A stretch of 46,067 bases of DNA from a virus (IMGVR_UViG_3300035670_000377:1-46067); one strand, 5' to 3'. Positions 33,226-40,393 are shown, numbered from the stretch's first letter. The notes: a model not told the origin generated them from the letters alone. Numbers and translations: made by a program.

Positions 33226-33742
33226 AAATTGTATGAGATTATTTGCAGGAGTTACTTCAATCGAGAAGTCAATATCCCAAAATAGTCCTTTTTTATTTCA
33301 GGTTTGTAAAGAACAAGGAACAGAGAAAACCGAAGCATATTTAAAACTTTGGTTGATTAATCTTAACGAAAGTCTTAATTTAAAAAGACCATTGAGTGAA
33401 GATCAAATTGATGAAACTGCATTCAATATCGTTCAGGACTATAAAAATTTAACAATATCCGATATAAACTTGATTTTTACAAGAGCAAAAAAAGGGTTTT
33501 ATGGAGAATTTTACGAAAGTATTTCAATGTCAAAAATTATGTCTTTTTTCAATAAATATTTCGAAGAACGAATGGTTACTTATGCAGAAATGTATAGGAA
33601 TAGACATTCAAAAATTGTTGCTGAAAGTAATAAGCAACGAAGTATTCAGGTTCATGAACAAAGGTCAAAAGAACAAGGTTACGTTGAATTTAGTCATAAG
33701 TTAGCATTAGATAATTTCACAAAAGGTTTGAAAAATGATTAA
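33161..33742 (+). CDS. Probable helicase-loader/replication-associated protein (DUF6633-like)
   Basis: 193 residues from the ATG at 33161. An earlier ATG at 33134 and a later one at 33185 are also possible; all overlap the initiator gene. Characteristic stretches are NCMRLFAGVTSIEKSI, LTISDINLIFTRAKKGFYG and SKIMSFFNKYFEERM, which resemble proteins found behind the initiator in many Bacteroidetes phages. The predicted role is in helicase loading. The gene overlaps the next by 8 bp. Confidence 0.65.
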   Translation: MEKQELSPMITWKEFLTNYNPKNCMRLFAGVTSIEKSISQNSPFLFQVCKEQGTEKTEAYLKLWLINLNESLNLKRPLSEDQIDETAFNIVQDYKNLTISDINLIFTRAKKGFYGEFYESISMSKIMSFFNKYFEERMVTYAEMYRNRHSKIVAESNKQRSIQVHEQRSKEQGYVEFSHKLALDNFTKGLKND

Positions 33743-34067
33743 TACAAGAAAGTTTAAAAAGAGATTAATATCTGTCAATTTAAGAAAGGAATATTACAAG
33801 TATTTAAAGAGAAAAAAAGTTTCTAAATACTTGAAGTTTAAAATTAAAAATGATCCTGACTTAAAGAAGTTGATTAAAGATTTAAAATACTTTGAAGAGG
33901 AAGTTTTAGATGTGTTGTTTTATGGTTCACCCGAAACAACAAGAGAAGCAATAGTGCTAATTAATAGTTATTACGATTTAGAATATCGTGCAGTAAATTT
34001 AGAGAGAAAGGTTTACGTATTAGGCAAGTCAAATAAAGACAAAGCCTATGGAAGTAAAAATGTATGA
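33735..34067 (+). CDS. Basic hypothetical protein
   Basis: 110 residues with a highly basic N-terminal half (RKFKKRLISVNLRKEYYKYL), typical of DNA- or RNA-binding proteins, and a helical C-terminal half. It overlaps the upstream gene by 8 bp and the downstream one by 20 bp. No family is recognised. Confidence 0.65.
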   Translation: MINTRKFKKRLISVNLRKEYYKYLKRKKVSKYLKFKIKNDPDLKKLIKDLKYFEEEVLDVLFYGSPETTREAIVLINSYYDLEYRAVNLERKVYVLGKSNKDKAYGSKNV

Positions 34068-34269
34068 GAATTGCAAATTATATATTCTCAAAAAAACAGG
34101 AATTGAAGAAATCAAGCCGGAATTAGTCCAGGTGATTTTTGAAAACAACAAAGCAATTTACAAATTAAAAAATGGTTCTGCAGATGAAATAATAGTTCAG
34201 GCTTACAATCACAAATTTGCGAGTAGTAAGATGCTAACCATTTTGCAAAAAAGACGAGAAAAAAAATGA
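34048..34269 (+). CDS. Small hypothetical protein
   Basis: 73 residues. It has beta strands (ENCKLYILKKTG, ELVQVIFENNKAIY) and a basic helical end (SKMLTILQKRREKK). The start at 34048 overlaps the upstream gene by 20 bp; the ATG at 34060 is an alternative. It overlaps the next gene by 4 bp. No family is recognised. Confidence 0.6.
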   Translation: MEVKMYENCKLYILKKTGIEEIKPELVQVIFENNKAIYKLKNGSADEIIVQAYNHKFASSKMLTILQKRREKK

Positions 34270-34670
34270 TTGATGAAATAAATCAAATAATTGAATGGTA
34301 TGCCACACTTCCTGTTGGTTACAATGATGTAAATGAATTGATGTACGCTCGACAAAGATTGACAGGTTATTTGTTTAATTACGCAACAGAACTTGGATCT
34401 TTGCGAAAAGATTGGAACAAGGCACAATCAGTTACAGAAAACGCGAGGTCTAAAATTCAAGCAAGAGAATTACACCAAGGAATAGGTAAGGCTGAAATAT
34501 TCGCAAAGGCAAATACTTCGCGAGAATTTAAAATTGAAAAAGAATTAGAGGGTGCTTATTTTTCTCATAGGGAAAATGTAGAAGCAATGAAAGAAGTTTT
34601 GAACTCGCTTAATCAGTCAATTGCAATTGCAAGAGATGAATTTGCACGTAAACAATATCAAAATGGTTGA
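34266..34670 (+). CDS. Helical hypothetical protein
   Basis: 134 residues, mainly helical, with long charged helices (RELHQGIGKAEIFAKANTSRE; FSHRENVEAMKEVLNSLNQ). Similar proteins near HNH genes in other phages are of unknown function. The gene overlaps both neighbours (4 and 8 bp), so it is translated together with the HNH nuclease. Confidence 0.65.
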   Translation: MIDEINQIIEWYATLPVGYNDVNELMYARQRLTGYLFNYATELGSLRKDWNKAQSVTENARSKIQARELHQGIGKAEIFAKANTSREFKIEKELEGAYFSHRENVEAMKEVLNSLNQSIAIARDEFARKQYQNG

Positions 34671-34950
34671 CCCAATTGAGTTAGTAAAAAATAGAAAATC
34701 AATGGTTGAAGATATGACTGACAAGTATGGTTATATCTTCTGCCAAAGATGTAAGATGTCTAAAACAAATTACAAGTTTGAAGTTCACCACATAATGTTT
34801 AGGAGCAGGTTTCCAAAGCACCCACTACTTCATTCAAAAATTAATTTGATTGTAGTTTGTTCAAGTTGTCATAGTACATTACACAATCGAAATGGTGAGA
34901 ATAACAAATTGATAGAAGAACGAAATTTAAAGGAATTATTCAAAATTTAA
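34663..34950 (+). CDS. HNH endonuclease
   Basis: 95 residues from the ATG at 34663. The beta-beta-alpha-metal core is clear: CQRC (C27, C30), EVHHIMFRS (H42, H43), and VVCSSCHSTLHN with C66, C69, H70 and H74. The cysteines hold a structural zinc and the histidines coordinate the catalytic metal. It sits in the replication module rather than beside terL, so it is more likely a recombination/repair nuclease or host-DNA nuclease than a packaging cofactor. Confidence 0.85.
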   Translation: MVDPIELVKNRKSMVEDMTDKYGYIFCQRCKMSKTNYKFEVHHIMFRSRFPKHPLLHSKINLIVVCSSCHSTLHNRNGENNKLIEERNLKELFKI

Positions 34951-34981
34951 AACAATTAGTTTTTATTTAAAATAAAATACC

Positions 34982-34989
34982 TATATTTA
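34982..34989 (+). promoter_or_regulatory. Putative promoter -7 box TATATTTA
   Basis: TATATTTAC sits 22 bp upstream of the ATG at 35012 and matches the TANNTTTAC boxes of other early genes. A clear TTG at the right distance is missing, so the site is weaker evidence than the others. Confidence 0.4.
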
Positions 34990-35011
34990 CAAAAACTTTA
35001 ATACAAATAAA

Positions 35012-35464
35012 ATGGCAAAAGCAAAGTTTAAAATCGGTGACATATATGCTCCCGAACTAATGAGTTTAAATTCATTAGAAAAACGTGACGTAATGGAAAG
35101 TGTTGCGTACAAAGTATCTGACGAGGGATATTCAAAAATTCTTACAGAAAGTGATTTAATCGAAAAGAAAGATGAACTTTCGGAAGTAGTGATGGAAATT
35201 TCTGAAATTGAAGAAAGAAAGAAAATCACAATGAATGACTTCAAGAAGCAGTTGGAAGTTCCTTTGGAAACAAAAAAGGAATTACTTCAAGCAATCCGTT
35301 CAAAGACTGAATTCAGACAAGGTATTGTATTCTATGTTGACGACCAAGATGCAAACAAAATGTATATTTTCGATGAATTTGGAGAATGTATCGATGTTCG
35401 TCAATTAAGAAAAGACGAAAGACAAGTTAAAATTAAAATGCTAAAAACAGGAACAGATGAATAA
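35012..35464 (+). CDS. Hypothetical protein
   Basis: 150 residues with a beta-rich start, a helical middle (about 45-105, charged) and a beta/charged C-terminus (GIVFYVDDQDANKMYIFDEF, then QLRKDERQVKIK). It precedes and overlaps the YfdQ-like gene by 8 bp, suggesting a joint function. No family is recognised. Confidence 0.65.
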   Translation: MAKAKFKIGDIYAPELMSLNSLEKRDVMESVAYKVSDEGYSKILTESDLIEKKDELSEVVMEISEIEERKKITMNDFKKQLEVPLETKKELLQAIRSKTEFRQGIVFYVDDQDANKMYIFDEFGECIDVRQLRKDERQVKIKMLKTGTDE

Positions 35465-36182
35465 TCAAGAAAATCAAGAAATCGTTAAGGAAATGTTAGA
35501 AAAAGGAATTTCCGAAGTAGTTATTAGAACAGGTTCAGCATTGGAATTAAAAAATCCTGACCCAATTTTTATCAAAGGTGCTATTGATGCACCAAGTAGA
35601 TTTGTTGCAAAAAGAAATCATACTTTTGAAAAAGACAAATCACACGCATTAGTAAATAGACAGGAAAAATCAATTCTTTTAGTTGTTAATGAAACTGATG
35701 TTTTAAATCGTGTTAAAATTTCAGGAGCAATTGAAATTTCAAGAGATTTTGAAAAACTTGGTATCAATTCAGGCAAGCAATACAAACCACAAGAATTGAG
35801 TAAAACATTAAAAATGTTGAAGTCTTATTTTCCAAACATTGTTGAGTATTCAAAAGTTGTACAAGCATTGAAAAATTTGAATGCGAAAGTATCAAAGGAT
35901 ATGCAGGACCTAAACGATGAAAGAGGTAATACGACAAAAAGTATGATACAAGTTGTCGAAAGTAATTGTCCTGAAAATTTCACAATGAAATTACCATTAT
36001 TCAAAGGTAATTATGAAAATGTGGAAATTGAGGTTGAGATACTTTTAGAAGTAGTATCAAGTGAAATTTATTGCTATTTGGAAAGTGTAAATGCACAAAT
36101 GACAATGGATCAAATTTCAACTGAATTAATTGATGTTGAAATTAAGAAAATTGAAGAGTTCACTACAATCATTGAAATATAA
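35457..36182 (+). CDS. DUF2303/YfdQ-like protein
   Basis: 241 residues. The pattern DPIFIKGAIDAPSRFVAKR, then SILLVVNE and a helical middle, resembles the YfdQ/DUF2303 family that is common in phage recombination-replication regions. The match is by eye and moderate. The function of the family is unknown. It lies directly before ssb (the stop and the next start overlap), in the replication operon. Confidence 0.5.
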   Translation: MNNQENQEIVKEMLEKGISEVVIRTGSALELKNPDPIFIKGAIDAPSRFVAKRNHTFEKDKSHALVNRQEKSILLVVNETDVLNRVKISGAIEISRDFEKLGINSGKQYKPQELSKTLKMLKSYFPNIVEYSKVVQALKNLNAKVSKDMQDLNDERGNTTKSMIQVVESNCPENFTMKLPLFKGNYENVEIEVEILLEVVSSEIYCYLESVNAQMTMDQISTELIDVEIKKIEEFTTIIEI

Positions 36183-36592
36183 TGAAATCGTTGAATATGG
36201 TAACTTTAATCGGTATCTGTGGAAAGGATGCCGATTTTAGACAAAACGAAAACAATAAAAGTGCAAGTTTCAACCTGGCAACTTCTGAAAGTTACCAAAC
36301 CAAAGATGGTGAAAAAGTTGAAAAAACAACTTGGCATAGAATTGTAGGTTTTGGTTATAAAGCAGATTATTGTCAAAAGTGGATAAAGAAAGGTTGTAGA
36401 GTAGCAATAACAGGAAAAATTCGTAATCGAGAATATGAAGAAAATGGAATTAAAAAATTCATTTCTGAAATATTAATTGACGAAGTTTTATTGTTATCAC
36501 AGCCACAAGGAAGTAACAATAATCAACCTGCACCTGCAGAACCAACAACAACAACAACAACAAAAAGCGAAGAAGAAGATTTACCATTTTAA
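36182..36592 (+). CDS. ssb: Single-stranded DNA-binding protein
   Basis: 136 residues. The N-terminal OB-fold (about 5-105) shows MVTLIGICGKDADFR, ATSESYQTKDGE, TTWHRIVGFG and GCRVAITGKIRNREYEENG. A low-complexity linker rich in P, Q and T runs from about 110 to 127, and the acidic tip is EEEDLPF, which recruits partner proteins. It protects ssDNA during phage replication and recombination and is coupled to the upstream gene by overlapping stop/start. The threonine codons in the linker form an ACA repeat. Confidence 0.95.
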   Translation: MKSLNMVTLIGICGKDADFRQNENNKSASFNLATSESYQTKDGEKVEKTTWHRIVGFGYKADYCQKWIKKGCRVAITGKIRNREYEENGIKKFISEILIDEVLLLSQPQGSNNNQPAPAEPTTTTTTKSEEEDLPF

Positions 36593-36594
36593 GT

Positions 36595-37146
36595 ATGACA
36601 CTTTATGAATTACTTGGCATTAATGAAAATGCAAATGAAAAAGAAATCACAAATGCTTACAGAAGTTTAGCAAAAATTTATCACCCTGATATGGAAAGTG
36701 GAAACAAAGAAAAATTCATCAAAGTACAAAGTGCCTATGAAACATTGATTGACCCAAATAGAAGAAGTCAATATGATAAGTCAGGCAAAATTTACGATGT
36801 TGACTTTTGGAATAGATTTGAAGACTTTACTAAAGAAGTAATAATGAGAATTATTATGAAGTCGGATATTGAGAAGAAGAACTTAATCACTTTGATTGTG
36901 TCTGAAATCAATGTCGAAAGAAATCAACTTAAAGTATCAGGAAGTTTGATAAAAGCAAAAATTAATAAACTGAAAGAAGTAGAACGCAGATTAATTTTTA
37001 ATAAGTTTTCTGACAAAATTTTAATCGAAAGCATTAAGAAATGCATGCTTGAAGAAAACAGAAAACTTGGTGAAATAAATTTTGATATAAACTTTCTTAA
37101 TTCCTGCCAAGAAATCGTGCAGGGTTACGATTATAACTTTAGATAA
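36595..37146 (+). CDS. J-domain (DnaJ-like) protein
   Basis: 183 residues. The N-terminal J-domain has helix II and the HPD tripeptide at 30-32 (IYHPD), followed by KFIKVQSAYETLIDP and RRSQYD. The rest (about 75-183) is helical with no Gly/Phe or zinc domain, so this is a class III J-protein. It would activate host DnaK (Hsp70) on a specific substrate, perhaps the replication proteins encoded around it. The gene starts 2 bp after ssb and is coupled to the MazG-like gene. Confidence 0.85.
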   Translation: MTLYELLGINENANEKEITNAYRSLAKIYHPDMESGNKEKFIKVQSAYETLIDPNRRSQYDKSGKIYDVDFWNRFEDFTKEVIMRIIMKSDIEKKNLITLIVSEINVERNQLKVSGSLIKAKINKLKEVERRLIFNKFSDKILIESIKKCMLEENRKLGEINFDINFLNSCQEIVQGYDYNFR

Positions 37147-37520
37147 TGGATTTAGTTAAATTACAGCACAAAGTTCACGAGAACGCAAAAAACAAAGGTT
37201 TTTGGGATAAAGAACACAACTTTGGAAATGATTTAATGTTAATTGTTGGAGAACTTGGAGAGTGTTCGGAAGCACACCGAAAAAATGAGTTTGCAAATCT
37301 CGAAGCATTTGAAAAAGAGATTAACGATGATAATTCGACAATGACTTATGAAGAAGCATTTAGATGTTACGTTAAAGACACAGTTGAAGATGAACTTGCT
37401 GATGCTTTAATTAGAATTTTAGATTGTGCAAAAGGTTGGAATATCGACTTGGAAAAACACGTCTTATACAAGATGAAATTCAATGAAAGCAGAGAGAAAC
37501 TTCATGGAAAAAAATATTAA
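37146..37520 (+). CDS. MazG-like NTP pyrophosphohydrolase
   Basis: 124 residues. The pattern LMLIVGELGECSEAHRK, followed later by DELADALIRILDCAKGW, fits the ExxE and ExxD metal-binding arrangement of the all-alpha NTP-PPase (MazG) superfamily. It hydrolyses NTPs or dNTPs, perhaps modified ones, or alters alarmone levels. Its presence together with a methyltransferase and TAGT-like glycosyltransferases is consistent with managing modified nucleotide pools, but this is inference. Confidence 0.75.
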   Translation: MDLVKLQHKVHENAKNKGFWDKEHNFGNDLMLIVGELGECSEAHRKNEFANLEAFEKEINDDNSTMTYEEAFRCYVKDTVEDELADALIRILDCAKGWNIDLEKHVLYKMKFNESREKLHGKKY

Positions 37521-37529
37521 AATTCATTA

Positions 37530-37561
37530 CCTTTTAACCACTTGTATATAGGGTTAAAAAG
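37530..37561. promoter_or_regulatory. Palindromic operator-like site 1
   Basis: CCTTTTAACC (37530-37539), a 12-base loop ACTTGTATATAG, and GGTTAAAAAG (37552-37561). Nine of ten positions pair. It is repeated with better symmetry 48 bp downstream. Confidence 0.8.
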
Positions 37562-37572
37562 TAATTAAAAAT

Positions 37573-37614
37573 GTTAACCTTTTAACCGCTTGTATATATG
37601 GTTAAAAGGTTAAC
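37573..37614. promoter_or_regulatory. Palindromic operator-like site 2
   Basis: GTTAACCTTTTAACC (37573-37587), a 12-base loop GCTTGTATATAT, and GGTTAAAAGGTTAAC (37600-37614): a perfect 15-bp inverted repeat, 28 bp upstream of the exonuclease gene. No T run follows, so it is more likely an operator than a terminator. Confidence 0.8.
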
Positions 37615-37641
37615 AATTATTCAAACAACAATTCATAAAAA

Positions 37642-38166
37642 ATGTACGCAGTAATAGATATTGAAACAGGTGGGTTTGCTCACAAGAAAAATGCAATTTG
37701 CGAAGTTGCAGTTATAATTGCAGATAAAGACAAAAACGAAATTGATAGATACCATTGTTTTATTAAGCCATACAACGTCAAAAGAGAAGATGGCGAACTA
37801 TTTTCTTACAAAGAAGATGCAATGAACGTAAATGGTCTTACAATTGAATTTTTAGAGGAAAATGGTATTGATATAGAAATTGCTTTCAATGAAATAAAAA
37901 ACCTCATCATTAAGCATAGAGCAAGAAATTCTGTATGTCACAATAAAGATTTTGATATGAAATTTATGAATTTCTATTTCGATATGTTTTGTGAAAATTT
38001 CAGGTTCGAGAAAGAATTGTGTACAATGAAAGAAAGTAAGAATGTAGTTAAATTATCTTCATATAGTCTTGGATCATTGTGTGAACATTTTGAAATTGTA
38101 AACGAAAATGCCCATTCAGGAATTAGTGATGCAATTGCAACTTTGGAGTTATTCAAACGATTGTAA
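37642..38166 (+). CDS. DEDDh 3'-5' exonuclease (DnaQ/epsilon-like)
   Basis: 174 residues. The catalytic residues of the DEDDh group are visible: D6 and E8 in YAVIDIETGG, the H-N-K-D (D103) segment around 100-105, and H158 with D163 in NAHSGISDA. It would proofread or trim DNA or RNA 3' ends. The stop TAA overlaps the palindrome of the next promoter. Two palindromes lie upstream, so it is likely under specific control. Confidence 0.9.
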   Translation: MYAVIDIETGGFAHKKNAICEVAVIIADKDKNEIDRYHCFIKPYNVKREDGELFSYKEDAMNVNGLTIEFLEENGIDIEIAFNEIKNLIIKHRARNSVCHNKDFDMKFMNFYFDMFCENFRFEKELCTMKESKNVVKLSSYSLGSLCEHFEIVNENAHSGISDAIATLELFKRL

Positions 38167-38227
38167 ATAAATTTATTTATTTTTTTTACTAAATTTATTG
38201 TTAATTAAAATAAAATAATTAAATTTA
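38164..38227 (+). promoter_or_regulatory. Promoter with upstream palindrome (copy 2)
   Basis: The 16-bp palindrome TAAATAAATTTATTTA at 38164-38179, TTG at 38198-38200 and TAAATTTA at 38220-38227 (19-bp spacing). It is a near copy of the promoter at 28164 and drives the RlpA-like gene. Confidence 0.7.
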
Positions 38228-38253
38228 CAAGAAATTATTTTAATTTAATAACT

Positions 38254-38586
38254 ATGAAAAAATTAGTTTTTGTTTCTTTGATTTTCATTTCAGCAGGTAA
38301 GCATACCGAGTTCAAAGCAACTTGGTATGGTAAACCTTTTCACGGAAGACTAACAAGGTCAGGTGAAATTTACGACATGAATAAAATGACTTGTGCTACT
38401 AAATGGTTCCCATTAGGAACAAGGTTAAAAGTAATTAATCCTGAAAACAAGAAATACGTAATTGTTAAGGTGAATGACACAAAAAAATACAACAACACAT
38501 TGTTAGATTTGTCAAAAAAAGCATTCAGTAAATTGAGTGATTTGGAAGTAGGTGTAATCAATGTAAAAGTTGTAAAATTAAAATAA
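38254..38586 (+). CDS. RlpA-like double-psi beta-barrel protein, secreted
   Basis: 110 residues. A short N-terminal hydrophobic signal (MKKLVFVSLIFISAG) is followed by the RlpA domain: ATWYGKPFHGRLTRSGE, CATKWFPLGTRLKV and VIVKVNDTKKYNN with LDLSKKAF. RlpA-type domains bind or cleave peptidoglycan. There is no lipobox cysteine, so it may be periplasmic rather than a lipoprotein. It has its own promoter within the replication region, away from the holin/endolysin, so it may act early on the cell wall, in superinfection exclusion or in delayed lysis. Confidence 0.8.
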   Translation: MKKLVFVSLIFISAGKHTEFKATWYGKPFHGRLTRSGEIYDMNKMTCATKWFPLGTRLKVINPENKKYVIVKVNDTKKYNNTLLDLSKKAFSKLSDLEVGVINVKVVKLK

Positions 38587-38652
38587 TGAAAAGTAAGTGT
38601 CACAAATAATTAAAGTAAGTGTTTAAATGTGGTTATAAATAATAAATAAGTA

Positions 38653-39078
38653 ATGGTAAAAGTATATTTTGAAACAACAAAAAATTCATACGCAGAATTG
38701 TATGCAATTTTTAATAATGAAACAGATTACGTTTCATTGTTACCTGAAATTAAAAAAATTCAAAAAGAACGTGGTTTTGATATTTTAACAGAAGTAGTAA
38801 CAGAAGTTAGTCTTGAAGAATTTCAAGCGAAAATGCTTGTATTTTACGATGAATTAATAAAGTTTAAAACAATCGTAAATGAAAAGCAAATTGAAGATAT
38901 CATCAAGAAGTACGATGATATTCACGAAGAAGTAATTGATGTTTCAAATTACAGATTCAATGAAGATTGTGTTTGGTTCAAAAAGGATCAGATTGTTTCA
39001 ATAGTTGAGATATTGAAATATTTCAATTTAGATGGATTACAAGCATTAAAAGAAAGTAAAACAATAGTGTTATTATAA
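38653..39078 (+). CDS. Hypothetical protein, cassette-like unit
   Basis: 141 residues, not recognised. It starts with a beta strand (VKVYFETTKNSYAELYAIF) and continues as a mixed helical domain. It is bounded by GTTATAAATAATA (from 38632) and TTATAAC (39073-39079), a weak inverted repeat. The stop codon TAA is part of that TTATAAC box. Two AAGTAAGTGT copies 22 bp apart lie in the leader (38591, 38613). Confidence 0.65.
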   Translation: MVKVYFETTKNSYAELYAIFNNETDYVSLLPEIKKIQKERGFDILTEVVTEVSLEEFQAKMLVFYDELIKFKTIVNEKQIEDIIKKYDDIHEEVIDVSNYRFNEDCVWFKKDQIVSIVEILKYFNLDGLQALKESKTIVLL

Positions 39079-39436
39079 CGGTATCGGGCTAAGAGAAGTA
39101 AAAACAACAGAAGGGAAGGCTTCTGAATTTATAAACTAAAAAAAATTAATAAAATGGCTAAAAAAGCAAACAAGGTTGAAGAACCAAAAGAGGCAAAAAT
39201 TATTGCTACAAAAAAATGGACTATCGAAATGAATTTTTACGATGACGGTTCACAAAGATTAACGAGAACAAACGAAGGCTTTAATCCTTATGAATTGCTT
39301 GGACTATCCTTTAAATCACAAATGGAAATATTAGACCAAATTAGTGGCAAAATAAAGCCTACTGTTACTGAAAGGATTTGTAAGTAGTACACAGGCGGGC
39401 TGGGTTGTTTTTATTTCTTCTTAGCCCGTGTTATAA
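39073..39436. repeat. attC-like inverted repeat 1, enclosing a gene
   Basis: Left: TTATAAC (39073-39079), spacer GGTAT, arm CGGGCTAAGAGAAG (39085-39098). Right: arm CTTCTTAGCCCG (39417-39428), spacer T, GTTATAA (39430-39436). The arms pair with a 2-base bulge. The gene at 39154 lies between the arms. Confidence 0.75.
39154..39387 (+). CDS. Small hypothetical protein, cassette-like unit
   Basis: 77 residues. It has a lysine-rich start (KKANKVEEPKEAKI), a beta-like WTIEMNFYDDGSQRL, and a final helix (KSQMEILDQISGKIK). It lies between the two arms of inverted repeat 1. After its stop comes a stretch of 267 bp without a gene (39388-39654) that holds the outer arm and repeats 2 and 3. No family is recognised. 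Confidence 0.6.
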   Translation: MAKKANKVEEPKEAKIIATKKWTIEMNFYDDGSQRLTRTNEGFNPYELLGLSFKSQMEILDQISGKIKPTVTERICK

Positions 39437-39476
39437 GGCGAAGCGAACCGTTGGCTTTTCGCCAATGGCTTATAAC
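39430..39476. repeat. Inverted repeat 2 (GTTATAAG ... CTTATAAC)
   Basis: GTTATAAG (39430-39437) and CTTATAAC (39469-39476) are perfectly complementary. Inner complements are GGCGAA/TTCGCC and CCGTTGGC/GCCAATGG. It is richer in G+C than the rest of the genome and has no gene inside. It joins repeats 1 and 3 by shared boxes. Confidence 0.85.
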
Positions 39477-39563
39477 GTTTTGCGTATATGAGAAGTGGCA
39501 CTTGTAGAATGTTGAAATTAAGCACAAATGTTTCTGTGCCATTTCTGATATACGCTGTTAGCG
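39470..39563. repeat. attC-like inverted repeat 3
   Basis: TTATAAC (39470-39476), spacer GTTTT, arm GCGTATATGAGAAGTGGCAC (39482-39501), a 34-base loop, arm GTGCCATTTCTGATATACGC (39536-39555), spacer T, GTTAGCG. 18 of 20 arm positions pair. The length (about 94 bp), the AAC...GTT ends and the few mispairs are like an integron attC site. Confidence 0.8.
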
Positions 39564-40393
39564 GTAGTACGGATTTAAACCACAAATGCTCATTTGGAGA
39601 ACTGAACTTTTTTCTTTTCTTTTTTTTTGAGCGAGGGCAAAATAAAAATATAATATGGAAAAAATAATTTATGGTGATTGCTTAACCGAAATGAAGCAGA
39701 TAGAAAGTGGAAGTGTAGATTTAATTCTAACTGACCCACCCTACAATATAGCAAGGAAAAATAATTTTCACACTATGGGTAGAGCAGGAATTGACTTTGG
39801 AGAGTGGGATAAAGGATTTGATTTATTTTCATACATTGATGAGATACCAAGAATATTATCAAAAAATGGTAGTGTTATTATTTTTAATGATTGGAAAAAT
39901 GTCGGAGAAATCGCAAGGTATTGTGAAAGTGTAGGACTTGAAATTAAAGATATGCTTCGTTGGGTAAAATCAAATCCAATGCCAAGAAATAGAGATAGGA
40001 GATATATTACTGATTATGAAACTGCTATTTGGTGTGTAAATAAAAACGCTAAATGGATTTTTAACCGACAAGATGAAGCATATCAAAGACCTGAATTTAA
40101 AGGCTCATTGACACCTCAAAGTGAAAAGACAGAACATACAACACAAAAGCCACTTTGGTTAATGAAAGACATTTTAAAGATACATTCAAACGAAGGAGAT
40201 ACTGTACTTGATATGTTTGCAGGAAGCGGAACAACAGGTATTGCTTGTATGGAAATGAACCGAAACTTTATCATGATTGAGAAAGATGAAAATTATTTTT
40301 CCATTATTAAAAAAAGGGTGGAAGAAAAAAGAAAAGAAAAAGATTTAACGCAGAAAACTTTATTCGGAAATGGAATGTAGTATTACTGCTAAC
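39557..40393. repeat. Inverted repeat 4, enclosing the methyltransferase gene
   Basis: Left GTTAGCGGTAGTAC (39557-39570); right GTATTACTGCTAAC (40380-40393). 12 of 14 positions are Watson-Crick pairs and the two differences are G-U compatible. It encloses the methyltransferase gene exactly, from its leader to its stop codon. Confidence 0.75.
39655..40380 (+). CDS. Adenine-specific DNA methyltransferase (beta class, DpnA-like)
   Basis: 241 residues. Motif IV DPPY is at 27-30 (LTDPPYNIARKNN) and motif I FAGSGTTG at 188-195. This order marks a beta-class N6-adenine (or N4-cytosine) methyltransferase. The GEWDKGFD and HTTQKPLWLM stretches resemble phage and DpnIIB-type single-subunit enzymes. 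No restriction enzyme gene is adjacent, so it is an orphan methylase, probably protecting phage DNA. Its target cannot be told here. It lies inside inverted repeat 4, apparently as cargo of the cassette-like array. Confidence 0.92.
   Translation: MEKIIYGDCLTEMKQIESGSVDLILTDPPYNIARKNNFHTMGRAGIDFGEWDKGFDLFSYIDEIPRILSKNGSVIIFNDWKNVGEIARYCESVGLEIKDMLRWVKSNPMPRNRDRRYITDYETAIWCVNKNAKWIFNRQDEAYQRPEFKGSLTPQSEKTEHTTQKPLWLMKDILKIHSNEGDTVLDMFAGSGTTGIACMEMNRNFIMIEKDENYFSIIKKRVEEKRKEKDLTQKTLFGNGM

Noticed and set aside
39394-39429. GCGGGCT ... AGCCCG as a terminator for the gene at 39154
   Set aside because: A 6-bp stem with a 21-base loop and no T run; the AGCCCG copy pairs better with 39085-39098 as part of repeat 1.
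39388-39654. A hidden gene or tRNA in the 267-bp gap after the gene at 39154
   Set aside because: No open frame of useful length and no cloverleaf was seen; the stretch is explained by inverted repeats 1 (right arm), 2, 3 and the left arm of 4, then a pyrimidine-rich leader.
39655-40380. A type II restriction-modification system
   Set aside because: Only the methyltransferase is present; no adjacent gene shows restriction endonuclease motifs, and the HNH protein lies 5 kb away in the replication operon.
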